Counted from the first letter of the stretch, positions 45,433-54,864 are shown. The stretch: 64,000 bases of DNA from JAOAPG01 sp963791575 (GCA_963791575.1 CAWBSY010000008.1:124001-188000), one strand, 5' to 3'. Made by a program: numbers and translations. Notes: generated by a model not told the origin, from the sequence alone.

Positions 45433-46554
45433 TTAGAAGTTTCTGGGCAGACCGTCTCCGTCGGCGCGCGTGAAATGCATACGTGATTTGGTTTCGGCGA
45501 ATGGCTCAAGCAGTGCTCCCAATTTCTTTGAAGCCGCAAAAATGAAGTTGGATTCCGCTGTCAGAAATCCTGAATTTTCGAGAGCACGGCACCAGGCATA
45601 ATGGCTTTGATTGGAAACGATCAGGTCTACCCCAGTCTTTTTTAGTGCGTCCGAAGCTGCCCGGACCACCGAAAGCGCATCTTCCGGAGCCGCCCAGCAG
45701 TCTACAATCGAGCCTACTCGCATGGAGCCATATTTAGCGTCTTTGCGACGCTCTCCAACCAGTGCCCAACCGATATCTTCACCGTTTCGCCGAATCCTCA
45801 ATCGCTGGAAATGCTTGTCGCTGGCGGGATACAGCAAGCGGAGTGTTTCGCAATCTCGTACGGCTGTCAGCGAGTAGTGAGACTTTGATCGCTGCCAAAG
45901 TAAGTCTACCCATTCTGCAAATTCTTCTACTTTCTCAACCACAAATGGCTCGGCTCGGGGAACCTTCAGCCTTTTCACTCCCTCAAGAATTCTCAGTGCT
46001 GCCCATCCAGTGCCTGTTGCAGCGCCGAGATCCATCAACAGCTTGCGGAATGATGATGTGCGCAGCGCCTGCATTTCTCTCAAAAAGCGAGACGGATTTA
46101 CGACTTTGAAGTAGAAGGGAACTGCGCAGTGGCTCCAAGCGAGACGGACGAGCATCTTGGGGAGCGGATTGTCATATCCGCCCATTCCTAAGCAATACAG
46201 CAGCGGAGAACGGCTCATGGCGTCTTTGAGCAGAAGACTCCCGACCATTGCGTAGGATTTGTTTACAATTCCTTCCGACAGGGGGTGATGATAATAACCA
46301 ACGGACTGGATACTTCCGCTGGGCAACTGAAAATTCTGATGTTTAAGCGCATACCCGCCTCGCGCCGCGGTCTCGTCCGCGGCAACAAAATATTCGTTGT
46401 AGAGATGTCCGTTTTCCGCTTGCGGTAACCAGCGCGGTACGGCATAGCGGTAGAACACGAGGTCCGATTCCGCTCCGCCGCTTTTGAGACGTGCGTTGAA
46501 TTCCTGGATCGCAGGCTCGTGTTCTTCGCGATAGGGCTGAATAGAAATGGGCAT
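45433..46554 (-). CDS. GNAT-fold acyltransferase downstream of ACP
   Basis: This is a 373-residue protein (start ATG 46554; TTG 46572 possible). It has GNAT-like features in its second half (YSLTAVRDCETLRLLY, LRIRRNGEDIGWALVG), with an N-terminal half similar to FemAB-like proteins. It directly follows the ACP gene and ends 15 bases from the convergent sulfotransferase. Context suggests it takes an acyl group from the neighbouring ACP and attaches it to a saccharide, but the substrate is not known. Confidence 0.7.
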   Translation of the reverse strand: MPISIQPYREEHEPAIQEFNARLKSGGAESDLVFYRYAVPRWLPQAENGHLYNEYFVAADETAARGGYALKHQNFQLPSGSIQSVGYYHHPLSEGIVNKSYAMVGSLLLKDAMSRSPLLYCLGMGGYDNPLPKMLVRLAWSHCAVPFYFKVVNPSRFLREMQALRTSSFRKLLMDLGAATGTGWAALRILEGVKRLKVPRAEPFVVEKVEEFAEWVDLLWQRSKSHYSLTAVRDCETLRLLYPASDKHFQRLRIRRNGEDIGWALVGERRKDAKYGSMRVGSIVDCWAAPEDALSVVRAASDALKKTGVDLIVSNQSHYAWCRALENSGFLTAESNFIFAASKKLGALLEPFAETKSRMHFTRADGDGLPRNF

Positions 46555-46612
46555 GAACTCGTACAGATGCAACGGTTGGAATTATTCAGCTCGACTACGA
46601 TGACGGAAAACG

Positions 46613-46864
46613 CTAATTCTTTGCTGCCTGGACTTTGCTCTCTACAATTTTCACAATTTCGCCAATATTCCGCATCTTTTCCATCTCCTCGGGCGATAGC
46701 TGGAAATCGAATTTCTCTTCGAGGGCGAGCACCAGATTGAGGTGCTGTGTGGAGTCCCATGCGTCGACGTTCTCGGGAGAAGTCTCAGCGGTGATGCGGT
46801 CGGCAGGAATGCTAAACAGATCGGATACGATGCTTCTTACCTGTTCGAAAATATTCGATATCAA
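46613..46864 (-). CDS. Acyl carrier protein
   Basis: This is an 83-residue ACP with the phosphopantetheine-attachment region AWDSTQHLNLV (Ser38 expected to carry the prosthetic group), followed by LALEEKFDFQLSPEEMEKM. The start is TTG and overlaps the stop of the FkbH-like gene by four bases (TTGA), indicating coupled translation. It therefore serves the FkbH pathway rather than fatty acid synthesis. Confidence 0.93.
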   Translation of the reverse strand: MISNIFEQVRSIVSDLFSIPADRITAETSPENVDAWDSTQHLNLVLALEEKFDFQLSPEEMEKMRNIGEIVKIVESKVQAAKN

Positions 46865-48753
46865 CTGTTCTCTCCGTTAATTACGCTAAGCTTAATCCAT
46901 TCGGGACGGGCGATTGGACGCTGTTTCAAATCGAGCGTCCAGCGAAAGCCGTCGCCGTTTTGGCTTTCGACGTGAAAGCCATGTTGCGGATAAAAGTCTT
47001 TTGCGGGCGCGTTCTTTTTCGTGGAGACGAACGATCCCGCCAAGTGTTGCTTACCGCGAGCAGCCGCGCGCTCTCCTAAATACGATAGCAGAGCGGTTTC
47101 CACCGTCCGTCCGATCACGCGGCAACTGAGCAGGAACGTGTCAATTTCGGAGGCTTCCGCGGCGTCACGTGTGATCGCCACGCCCACAAGCCCGTGATCC
47201 CCAAATCGATCGCGTACGCGGATCGAAAATACTTCATGATCAGGACGAGAGGCCAGTTCCGAGATTTGCTGCTCGGAATAACGCTTTGTGGTCAAATTAA
47301 ACTGATTTGTTTTTTGCGTGAGTTGTGAAATGCGAGCAAGGGATGCCGGGCTTACCGGGGAGATTTCAGCCTCTTGTTCGAGGTAGCGGTAGAAATCCTC
47401 TTTGGACTGGAATGATTGCTCGGCCTGCGAACGCTCGCGCTGTTCCACATAAAAAGCAGTACGCTGCTGGTCTTCCGCCGAGAGAGTCAGTCGCTCGAAC
47501 ACAGGACACTCTCGCAAGGTCGCAGCATATTGCAAGGGATCTTCCGGTAGTTCGATGACAGTAACTTCCGGCAGCGCAGCTCGAATCTGCTCGCATTCGA
47601 CGGGATTATCGTCCATAAAGGCGAGGGAATCGATTCCGATGTTCAGCTCTGCGGCAATTTCTAAAAGATTCTGCGCCTTGTCATTCCAGTTGATCCGCAT
47701 GGCGGCAAAGTGATTCGGCCGCAGCAGCATGCCCGGGTGATTGTTCAGAGCCTCAATCGCATCGTCAGGATTATTTTTGCTGCAAATGGCTAACAGGATT
47801 CCCCTTCGGGACAGATCAAGCATTGCCCGCTGCAAAGATTGGAATGCAGCGCCCGGATATTCGGCTCCGAGCTTAATGCCGTTCATTCCGTCTTCCCCGA
47901 TCACCCCTCCCCATAAGGTGTTGTCGAGGTCAACCACCAATGCTTTCGCAACTTTTCCAGTCAGAGGCGCCAGGAAACGCAGCCACTCATTTGACAGGTG
48001 GATGAGTTGGTTCGCAGCGATTGGCATGCGCGCGATTAGCCACTTGCGTTCGTCTCGCCAATTGAGGCGCCCATGGCGCGCAACGAGAGCGTCATAGTCC
48101 AACACGTAAACGCCGCGGTGCTCACTGGCAGCGCGACGGACCGCCTCGTTAATCTGCCGGATTGCGGACGATTGACTCGCCTCCGACTGCGCATCAAGCA
48201 CTCCTGCATTTGCTTCGATTGGTTGCTCCAACAAATGCACGATCAGTGCCGCCTGGCTACGTTGCCGGAAGGATTGTATCCATTGCTGAAAATTGTTCGA
48301 GACTCGCAGGACAACTTGGCGTATTGCTTCCGGAGAAAGGTCGGAATAGTCTCGCCATAAATCCGGCGCAATGTCGGCGGTTCGGATCGCGAGAATCACC
48401 GCATGAGGAGAGGAGCGGTACAGAGAACTGCTGTCATCCAGAATTTCCTGCGGATACGCGTTGAAATCACCGACATGAACCGTGAGATCGATTCCGCTTA
48501 CGAATGCTGCCGCTCGCAACAATGGAACCGCCGGCTCGATGGTGAAAGATCGAGCTATCGCCAAGCGATACGGAACCAAAGAAAGCTTGTCGCGCAATTG
48601 CTCGTACCGCGAAACTACGAACGCGGCCGTCGCTGAACCACGCTGTGTACGCCAAAGTTCAGCGAGCCGCAGAGAGGCTTTCTGTGCAGCACCGGCAGTG
48701 ACAGCCTCGTCGATCTCCTGGCGGAGATCCAGAATTTTGTTCTCAGAAATCAT
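46861..48753 (-). CDS. FkbH-like HAD-superfamily protein with C-terminal GNAT domain
   Basis: This 630-residue protein has an N-terminal SGNH/helical region (about 70-255), a HAD-IIIC core with VVDLDNTLWGGVIGEDG (about 273-289) and a C-terminal GNAT domain (about 480-600, DHEVFSIRVRDRFGDHGLVG). FkbH proteins move a glyceryl group from 1,3-bisphosphoglycerate onto an ACP. Overlap with the ACP gene fits that scheme. It probably makes a glycerate-derived or related acyl unit that decorates the polysaccharide (inference). Confidence 0.9.
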   Translation of the reverse strand: MISENKILDLRQEIDEAVTAGAAQKASLRLAELWRTQRGSATAAFVVSRYEQLRDKLSLVPYRLAIARSFTIEPAVPLLRAAAFVSGIDLTVHVGDFNAYPQEILDDSSSLYRSSPHAVILAIRTADIAPDLWRDYSDLSPEAIRQVVLRVSNNFQQWIQSFRQRSQAALIVHLLEQPIEANAGVLDAQSEASQSSAIRQINEAVRRAASEHRGVYVLDYDALVARHGRLNWRDERKWLIARMPIAANQLIHLSNEWLRFLAPLTGKVAKALVVDLDNTLWGGVIGEDGMNGIKLGAEYPGAAFQSLQRAMLDLSRRGILLAICSKNNPDDAIEALNNHPGMLLRPNHFAAMRINWNDKAQNLLEIAAELNIGIDSLAFMDDNPVECEQIRAALPEVTVIELPEDPLQYAATLRECPVFERLTLSAEDQQRTAFYVEQRERSQAEQSFQSKEDFYRYLEQEAEISPVSPASLARISQLTQKTNQFNLTTKRYSEQQISELASRPDHEVFSIRVRDRFGDHGLVGVAITRDAAEASEIDTFLLSCRVIGRTVETALLSYLGERAAARGKQHLAGSFVSTKKNAPAKDFYPQHGFHVESQNGDGFRWTLDLKQRPIARPEWIKLSVINGENS

Positions 48754-48784
48754 TGATAGGAAATCATTAGTAAGAAATCATCGG

Positions 48785-49228
48785 CTAGCGTTCCAGATAT
48801 TCAATTAAGAGCTTATTTTTAGTGTAAACCCATGCAATTCTCCGCCCGCCAAAAGCGACGGCGGGGAGAGGCTGGCGCGTAACCAGTCCACCTTTGGAGC
48901 GGATAGATTCTAATTGTTTCTCTAATCCCTCTACCTCGTAACACAAATGATGTAACCCTCCACCTTTTTTCAGGAATGGGATTACTGGGGAATCTTCGCC
49001 TGCTGGTTCCACGAGCTCCAACAATGGGTCGCCTGCTTCCTTGCTGCGGAGAAAGGCTACGCGAACGCCTTGGTTGGGATCGTGGGTGACGACGCCGTCC
49101 CACGCCGACTCAGTCGATTCCGAGAATCCCTTAATCGATTTCTCAATGGATGCCACAACGAAACCGACATGATGGAACGTTCCTTGTGGAGACCAGGACA
49201 GGGGAATGGAGTCCATAGTTGAAGTCAT
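48785..49228 (-). CDS. VOC-family protein (glyoxalase fold)
   Basis: This 147-residue protein has the two beta-alpha-beta-beta-beta modules of the VOC superfamily. The metal-ligand-type residues are visible: FHHVGFVV near the start, LLELVEP, GGLHHLCYEV and LLIEYLE at the end. The length and wording resemble methylmalonyl-CoA epimerase-like proteins. It lies in the methyltransferase-VOC-FkbH-ACP-acyltransferase run, where it may modify the acyl unit; the reaction is unknown. Confidence 0.82.
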   Translation of the reverse strand: MTSTMDSIPLSWSPQGTFHHVGFVVASIEKSIKGFSESTESAWDGVVTHDPNQGVRVAFLRSKEAGDPLLELVEPAGEDSPVIPFLKKGGGLHHLCYEVEGLEKQLESIRSKGGLVTRQPLPAVAFGGRRIAWVYTKNKLLIEYLER

Positions 49229-49262
49229 TTTATAGATGGCGGTTCGTACGGTGGACTGACCG

Positions 49263-50024
49263 TCACTTTCTCAGGCTGATCACTTTGCCAGTGGCAAAAT
49301 ATCTTAGCTTTGGAAAATGCTGAAGCAGCCAACGATCCGCCTTCCATATCTTTTTTCTGAGAGCAGGTAAGAGTTTAGTTAACACTGGAACAAAAGGCAG
49401 GCGAAAATCGCGTTGTTTAATTAAAGTAAAACCATCGGTTACGATCGCAACTTCCTGTTGCGTTAGGGGATGTTCGTATTCCGAGATGTCCCCCTGTTGT
49501 GGCAGAAGTTTGCGGAAAAAATCGAGCGTGGGGGAAAACCGAATGGGCTCCTTCATGATGAATACGCCTCCGGGCCGCAGCACCCGGACGATTTCCTGGC
49601 GCACCTTCGGGAGATCCAAATGATGCAAAAGAGCCATCGAAAAAACTACGTCTACGGATTCATCGGGCAAGCCGGTTTCGTAGGCCGAAGCTACTTTGAG
49701 CGTTACCTTTTTCCCTGCGGCATTTACTCGTTGCTGCGCCAACTGTATTAAATCTGGAGAGATGTCGATTCCGATGACATTCGCTTCCCGACATGCCAGC
49801 GGGATCAAATTCTCTCCCGAGCCGCAGCCGAAATCAACCACCGTTTTCCCTCGTACATCTCCTAGCAGATGAAAAGCATACTCAAGGCCATAAGGCGTGT
49901 TGGCCGGAGGATTCAAATAGCGGTCGATATCTGATTGGCCGAGCACAGTCTTCTGTGCTTCCAAGGCACTTCTCTCAACTTCCGCGCGGTCACGCTCCAA
50001 CAAAGTACTCTGCGATGCGCTCAT
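49263..50024 (-). CDS. Class I SAM-dependent methyltransferase
   Basis: This 253-residue protein has SAM motif I VVDFGCGSGENLIPLA (about 62-77), then NVIGIDISPDLI and DVVFSMALLHHL. The C-terminal part has several basic and hydrophobic residues. GGAGGAG lies upstream of the ATG. It is the first gene of the minus-strand run leading to FkbH and ACP. The methyl acceptor could be the acyl unit or a sugar; the sequence does not say which. Confidence 0.88.
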   Translation of the reverse strand: MSASQSTLLERDRAEVERSALEAQKTVLGQSDIDRYLNPPANTPYGLEYAFHLLGDVRGKTVVDFGCGSGENLIPLACREANVIGIDISPDLIQLAQQRVNAAGKKVTLKVASAYETGLPDESVDVVFSMALLHHLDLPKVRQEIVRVLRPGGVFIMKEPIRFSPTLDFFRKLLPQQGDISEYEHPLTQQEVAIVTDGFTLIKQRDFRLPFVPVLTKLLPALRKKIWKADRWLLQHFPKLRYFATGKVISLRK

Positions 50025-50101
50025 TGCCGATCTCCTCCGACCGAATCTACGTCACAATACCAGAATGCTAAAGGCGAAACCACAATTGGAATGCCAGCTC
50101 T

Positions 50102-51502
50102 CTATCGTAGCTCGACGATAAAGACGTCGGTGCGATATTTCTTGCCGTTCGGCGCTTCTCCTAACTGATCTTCCCAGTCCGAAGTAAACATAAAGTAGCG
50201 TCCGTCTTGGGAGACATTGCCCCGCGGCGTTGACCAGAATCCATTTTTCGCGGTGCTGTAGTTGTGTGCGAATCGCCAGACTTTGGATTCCTTGCCGTCA
50301 GTCTCCACGCAAACAATCTCATTTTCCCAGGGACCATCGACGGAAAGCGGTGTCGCCGGAGTATTCGGATTGCTCGGCCGGTAAGTTGATACGCAGATGG
50401 GATTCGTATCGTCCGTATTCGTGTTGTTCCAGGAAAAATGCTGGTCGTACCAATATCCCTCAGTCCGTCCTAGATCAGGGATTAGCGGCCTAACCTCCTC
50501 TAATTTGCTCAAGGGCCGGATCAGTAAGTCCATGGGATGACTGCGACCCGAAGGGCCTATCAAATGGGAATAGCCCAAAGCCCGATGCCCACCGCACTCC
50601 GATGGGCAGACCACCGCGTTCAAGGTATCGATATCCCAAATCACCCAGTGGTGGTGAGGCTCGGGTTTGGCGCGGGCTATGTAAACAAACTTGCCGGACT
50701 TCGACATGCGCGCATTGTGGATTGTAAAACGGTCTGACGTCGAGACTTGTCCTTTCGGACCCCATTTGCCGCCGACTTCGCCGGTGAAGGTGTTATACCA
50801 GCGGCATCCGAGTTCGCGATCGAATACGTAGATGATGTAATTATCGCCCTGGCGCGGCCCTAAGCTCGTTTCCATTCGCTTATCGTCGGCACTTACGGTT
50901 ATCGAGTGACCAGTGTCATCGCCATTTAATTTGACGCAACTTGCGGCGTCGTGCAAAGCCGTTATTTTTCCCGTGGAAACGTCGTACTGCTGAAACTCTG
51001 TGCTTCGAGTACCGAAGCCGTACAGAGCATTGGGATTGGTATAGCTGAACTGCGGCTCGCCTCCCCAAGGAATGTCAGGAGTGCGGCTTTGGCGTGCGGT
51101 CATGGTTGCGGGGTCGAAGTCATAAAGTAGGAACTGGCCGCCACTGGTGTCCACATAGAATTTAGTAGAAGTGGAATTCCAGGAATTTTGTTCGGCAGAA
51201 GATGGAGTCATCAGCGGCCCGCCAGCTCGCTTCTGCTCAGTTTTTGCATCGGTAACTCGAAGAATCCGCGAGCCAAAATTCGGGTCTGTGATTGTCGAGC
51301 CAGCTGGTCCCAGGGTTGGCGGAGCCTTCGGATATAGCTCAACTTTTCGGTCGGTGCGGGCACAATAGTTCGGAGGGCCACAGGATTTGTCTTTTTCCTG
51401 CGCCGCGGGAGCAGCGGCGGCTGCCACAGAGGGAAGCAGCCCAGAAAGGCTTATTCCTAAAAGAGCTAGCCACTTCAGCAAGTGCCCAGAAGGCTTACTC
51501 AT
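50102..51502 (-). CDS. Secreted propeller-like protein, family A of a paralogous pair
   Basis: From the ATG at 51502 (AGGAG upstream) the product has 466 residues with a signal peptide (LLGISLSGLLPSVAAAA). It resembles the secreted protein at 52835-54391: both start with CGPP..YxC, then have GSRILRVTD (or NAILRVTD), SAEQN(S/P)W, a GFWSTPRG block and an ending of the form TDVFIVELR. Repeated Asp/Asn-rich beta segments (DSGGQFLLYDFD type) suggest a beta-propeller. I recognise no enzyme motif. It is secreted and lies in the polysaccharide region. Confidence 0.75.
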   Translation of the reverse strand: MSKPSGHLLKWLALLGISLSGLLPSVAAAAAPAAQEKDKSCGPPNYCARTDRKVELYPKAPPTLGPAGSTITDPNFGSRILRVTDAKTEQKRAGGPLMTPSSAEQNSWNSTSTKFYVDTSGGQFLLYDFDPATMTARQSRTPDIPWGGEPQFSYTNPNALYGFGTRSTEFQQYDVSTGKITALHDAASCVKLNGDDTGHSITVSADDKRMETSLGPRQGDNYIIYVFDRELGCRWYNTFTGEVGGKWGPKGQVSTSDRFTIHNARMSKSGKFVYIARAKPEPHHHWVIWDIDTLNAVVCPSECGGHRALGYSHLIGPSGRSHPMDLLIRPLSKLEEVRPLIPDLGRTEGYWYDQHFSWNNTNTDDTNPICVSTYRPSNPNTPATPLSVDGPWENEIVCVETDGKESKVWRFAHNYSTAKNGFWSTPRGNVSQDGRYFMFTSDWEDQLGEAPNGKKYRTDVFIVELR

Positions 51503-51703
51503 GATTACTCCTGTGATTTTCCTGAAGATGCTGTCGGTCATACCAACCCGAACACCTGCATTTTGTTGCACATAGTCGCCTGCGGGGATCCTGAGAGGTC
51601 AATTAGCGATGCTATACTGAGCCTCCGCCAAGAGACAAGCTTAGTCTATGAAGAATCTGGAAGGTCATCGAAATCACAATAAAAGCAAGAGAGCGCGAAA
51701 ACA

Positions 51704-52681
51704 ATGAAACGGTTGGCGCTTCATGCGATGAGGGCCTGTGGAATGTTTTCGCTATCGCGTCGTTTTTCGTCCGATATGGCGAGGATTTTGATGTATCACA
51801 ACTTCTCCGGTCCGGGAGTCCAGGAAGCGGGAACGCTGAATGTGGAAGCGATGCGGGCTCAGTTAGAATACCTGCGCCGGCATTTTCAAATAGTGCCATT
51901 GCGCAGTATTGCTGAGCACTTGTGTTCGGGCAAGAAATTCCACAAGCACACAGTGGCGCTGACGATCGACGATGGACGACTGAACTGCTACGAATTCCTT
52001 TTTCCGCTCTTAAAAGAATTCCAGATGCCCGCGACATTCTTTGTAGTGAGTTCATTCATTCGGCGAGAAGACTGGGTATGGACTGACAAAGTTCTCTGGC
52101 TCAGCGGGAAAGCAAACGCTCCGGCGGAGTTGTCTACGGACAGAATAGATGCTTTCTTTCAAACCCTCAATCGGATGAGGCCCGAGGTTCGCAACGCGCA
52201 AATCGAGAGCATGGCAAAGAGTATGAATATTCCGATTCCAACGGAAGCACCGCCTCAGTACGCTCCCTGTTCGTGGGCACAACTTCGCGAAATGGCAGAT
52301 TCAGGATTGGTTGAAATCGGATCGCATACAGTTACGCATCCAATACTGTCGAGCATCACCGATGAAGAGTCCTGGCGTGAGCTGACTGAATCGCGGCGGC
52401 AGCTCGAAGAGGGATTGGGACGAGAAGTACGTTTATTTTGTTTTCCTAACGGTATGCCGAGCGACTATCGCGAGAGCCAGGTCCAGCAAATAAAAGACGC
52501 TGGCTATGCTTGTAGTGTGGTTGCACACTTTGGACTAGTCAACGAACGTACAGATCCTTACTTAATGCCGCGCATGGGAATGGGAAGCAAGTCGGAGAGT
52601 ATAGAATTTTCCAAATTTCTGGATGGGGTTGCCTACCATCAGCGCAAGCTAAAACGACTGGTTCGTCCGCATAGCCGTTAA
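51704..52681 (+). CDS. Polysaccharide deacetylase (NodB type)
   Basis: This 325-residue protein has NodB motif 1 as ALTIDDG (Asp89-Asp90, usually TFDDG) and motif 2 as GSHTVTHP. RLFCFPNGMPSDYRESQ and the C-terminal strand complete the fold. It removes N- or O-acetyl groups from polysaccharide in a metal-dependent manner. No signal peptide is obvious, so the site of action is unclear. It is the only plus-strand gene within this part of the region. Confidence 0.9.
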   Translation: MKRLALHAMRACGMFSLSRRFSSDMARILMYHNFSGPGVQEAGTLNVEAMRAQLEYLRRHFQIVPLRSIAEHLCSGKKFHKHTVALTIDDGRLNCYEFLFPLLKEFQMPATFFVVSSFIRREDWVWTDKVLWLSGKANAPAELSTDRIDAFFQTLNRMRPEVRNAQIESMAKSMNIPIPTEAPPQYAPCSWAQLREMADSGLVEIGSHTVTHPILSSITDEESWRELTESRRQLEEGLGREVRLFCFPNGMPSDYRESQVQQIKDAGYACSVVAHFGLVNERTDPYLMPRMGMGSKSESIEFSKFLDGVAYHQRKLKRLVRPHSR

Positions 52682-52714
52682 AAAAATCTGGAGCCTCGGG
52701 GGATGAAGCTCCAG
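52680..52714 (-). terminator. Terminator for the second propeller gene
   Basis: The minus strand forms CTGGAGC / GCTCCAG arms around a 13-base loop, followed by a run of seven T. It lies past the end of the gene at 52835-54391. On the plus strand the hairpin follows the deacetylase stop but lacks a T run. Confidence 0.75.
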
Positions 52715-52753
52715 TTCCTGCAATTCCGATTTACCCGGATGGAGATCCTCGCG

Positions 52754-52773
52754 GACGGGCGAGGACGCCCGTC
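52754..52773. repeat. REP-like palindromic element
   Basis: GACGGGCG and its perfect complement CGCCCGTC flank the loop AGGA. The surrounding text (CTCGCG upstream, TCTCTACAT downstream) resembles a GC-rich palindrome I recall as repeated in other acidobacterial genomes. No second copy was found in this window. Confidence 0.5.
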
Positions 52774-52834
52774 TCTACATAAATGCCCCGGCTAAATAAG
52801 TAAGTGCAGCTCGCTAATCGCCTGGCTTACTCAA

Positions 52835-54391
52835 TCATCTGAGCTCATAAACCAGTAAATCGGTTCGGCAGCCGTTTGTTCCGCGCATGGCTGCGGGGAG
52901 CCTGTGGTCGCACGTGTCTTGGTTTTTTCCGTTCCCGAATCCCTTGTCCATGTTATACATCTGGTAATCGGAGCCGCAGATAGCGTAGTGGCCCTGATGT
53001 GAGATGGAGCAACGGGGGCTCGTCCAAAATCCGCTCTGTTCGCTATTCCAGTGTTTGTTGAATCTCACCGTTCGTTGTGATCCGTCCCAGCTCACGCCGG
53101 TGATTTCGTCTTCCCACACATCAGTTATGGTTGTCGCGCCCCTCTTCTGCCACGCTGTTAGATACAGGTTCTTTGTGCCTGGTACAGCGTTGGCGTGTGA
53201 GGCGTGCTCGTCGATGTTCCAAAGATTGAGTGCATCCTTGGCGTACATATTCGGTTCGCCATCGAGGGTTCCAATCACGACGCTTCGCATGTCATAGGAG
53301 GTTTTTTGCTGGAAGTTCCAGAAGCAGACTCCGTAATCACAAGCCCAATGCGAGTAACATTCTTTGCAAGTGGCGTCGACCACGTTAGTGCCCAAGGTCC
53401 AAAACATTTTTCGCTTTAGTCCGGTATTGTGGACCGCGAGAACTCCGAATTTGCCTCCACGATCCAGTTCGGCGTTGTGGATTCCACCTTCAGCCATAGG
53501 CTTTACGCCGCCTACCCACGAAATATTTACGGGGTTCTTAAGCCCGGTATTCCATCCCTGGCTCGTCTGCCAAGTCTTCACGTTCAACCACTGACAGCCC
53601 TTGGTCGCATTCCATACCACGAAGTAGGGATCGGCATCCTGCTTCGGGCCCACGGAAACGACGATCGTATTGTCGTCAGAGCTAAGGCCATGATCATGAG
53701 TGGTCCAGTTGTTAGCGGCGACCTGTCCGTTTAAACAGGATGGATTATCAAGGTCGTAAAAGCCTTTACCGCCGTTGAAGGCTGGATCAGCAGCAATCGT
53801 CCAAGAGGTTGTGTTGACCACGAATCGATAAAGCTTTCCCATGTAAAAATTGTAGATGGCCCGATTATCGGCTTGCGTATATCCGAAGTCTGCGCCACCA
53901 CCTCTGCCAAAGCCGCCGAAGCAGCCATGGAATGTAGCTTGAAATTGGGCGGGTTCGAACTGAAACAGGCAAAGCTGTTCAGTCTCGTTGTGCGCCAGGA
54001 AAAGCTGTTCATCGTAGGACCAAGGGTTTTTTTCTGCCGACGCTGACGTATTAAAACTTTGCCCATTCGCCATGTTTCCGTCGGTTACCCGAAGAATGGC
54101 ATTACCGTAAGCCGGGTCTACGGCAACTTTTCCTGCACCACTGTGTCCGCCGTAATATTTGGGATTATCGCTCAATTCTGGGGGGTGCTGAGGAACGATT
54201 ACCTGGGTATCTATTCGCGAACAAGGGTAAGTGGGAGGGCCGCACGGGGGTTGTTGAGCATGGGCCACCGATGAAGAGACGGCCAGCAAAAGGATCACAG
54301 CCGCGAGACTGCTGAGTTCAACGGAGAACTCGGTTCGCGTCAACTTGGAGACGCGTTTTAGCAAGTGCCGACCTAATAGCGTGATTACCAT
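52835..54391 (-). CDS. Secreted propeller-like protein, family B of a paralogous pair
   Basis: This 518-residue protein has a signal peptide (about 25-46, ending AHAQQ). It has the same CGPP..YPC opening, NAILRVTD, SAEKNPW, GFWTSPRCSISHQGHYAICG and RTDLLVYELR as the protein at 50102-51502. GGAGG lies upstream of the ATG. The pair probably arose by duplication and may bind or process polysaccharide at the cell surface; no catalytic motif is identifiable. The two are separated only by a deacetylase gene. Confidence 0.75.
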   Translation of the reverse strand: MVITLLGRHLLKRVSKLTRTEFSVELSSLAAVILLLAVSSSVAHAQQPPCGPPTYPCSRIDTQVIVPQHPPELSDNPKYYGGHSGAGKVAVDPAYGNAILRVTDGNMANGQSFNTSASAEKNPWSYDEQLFLAHNETEQLCLFQFEPAQFQATFHGCFGGFGRGGGADFGYTQADNRAIYNFYMGKLYRFVVNTTSWTIAADPAFNGGKGFYDLDNPSCLNGQVAANNWTTHDHGLSSDDNTIVVSVGPKQDADPYFVVWNATKGCQWLNVKTWQTSQGWNTGLKNPVNISWVGGVKPMAEGGIHNAELDRGGKFGVLAVHNTGLKRKMFWTLGTNVVDATCKECYSHWACDYGVCFWNFQQKTSYDMRSVVIGTLDGEPNMYAKDALNLWNIDEHASHANAVPGTKNLYLTAWQKRGATTITDVWEDEITGVSWDGSQRTVRFNKHWNSEQSGFWTSPRCSISHQGHYAICGSDYQMYNMDKGFGNGKNQDTCDHRLPAAMRGTNGCRTDLLVYELR

Positions 54392-54864
54392 GTGTGACCT
54401 CCACTCAGTAATGGGGGACCGCTCGTGGTCCTTAACTAATGAACTAATGGCACTTTAGTGGAGTAAGGCTGGGCTACATAGATAACCGGGGTTGCTGCCC
54501 CGAAAGCCACTCACTAGTACATGCGTTGGCCATTTGGACTAACCCCAAAGTTTGGAGCAGTGGTGAAAATACGTGACATTGGAATAGAGCGTGAGGATTC
54601 GCCGCTCGTAATTATGTATTTTTGGCTGTGTTTTGCGACTTGAGCAAGTCAGTGCAGGGTTATTTCGCTGAGGAATGTGACTTTGGTAGGAAAATATGCC
54701 GATTAAGTTCGGACGGAAACTGAGGAGCGATGTAAACGAGGATCAAAATGAATTCTTGAGAAGAGCTTGAAAAAACCGCAGCGAACCATATTCCCTACTC
54801 GGGTTCGATCTGATCATGCCCGAGCAGGGATGATTTCTGTTCTTACAAGCACCTTGCTAACGAC
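54392..54864. other. Intergenic region with hairpins
   Basis: 473 bases without a gene separate the two propeller-type genes. A hairpin at 54792-54830 (12-base arms with one mismatch, 15-base loop) may end the 54865 gene, but the T run is 20 bases away. A GACTTG-AG-CAAGTC palindrome lies near 54638. No riboswitch or promoter could be supported. Confidence 0.5.

Noticed and set aside
54392..54520. Possible c-di-GMP riboswitch in front of the second propeller gene
   Set aside because: A GGGG/CCCC hairpin is present, but the conserved GEMM core sequences are absent.
54603..54640. TTGGCTG...TTGCG as sigma-54 promoter
   Set aside because: The spacing is one base short of the required ten and the nearest downstream genes are on the other strand.
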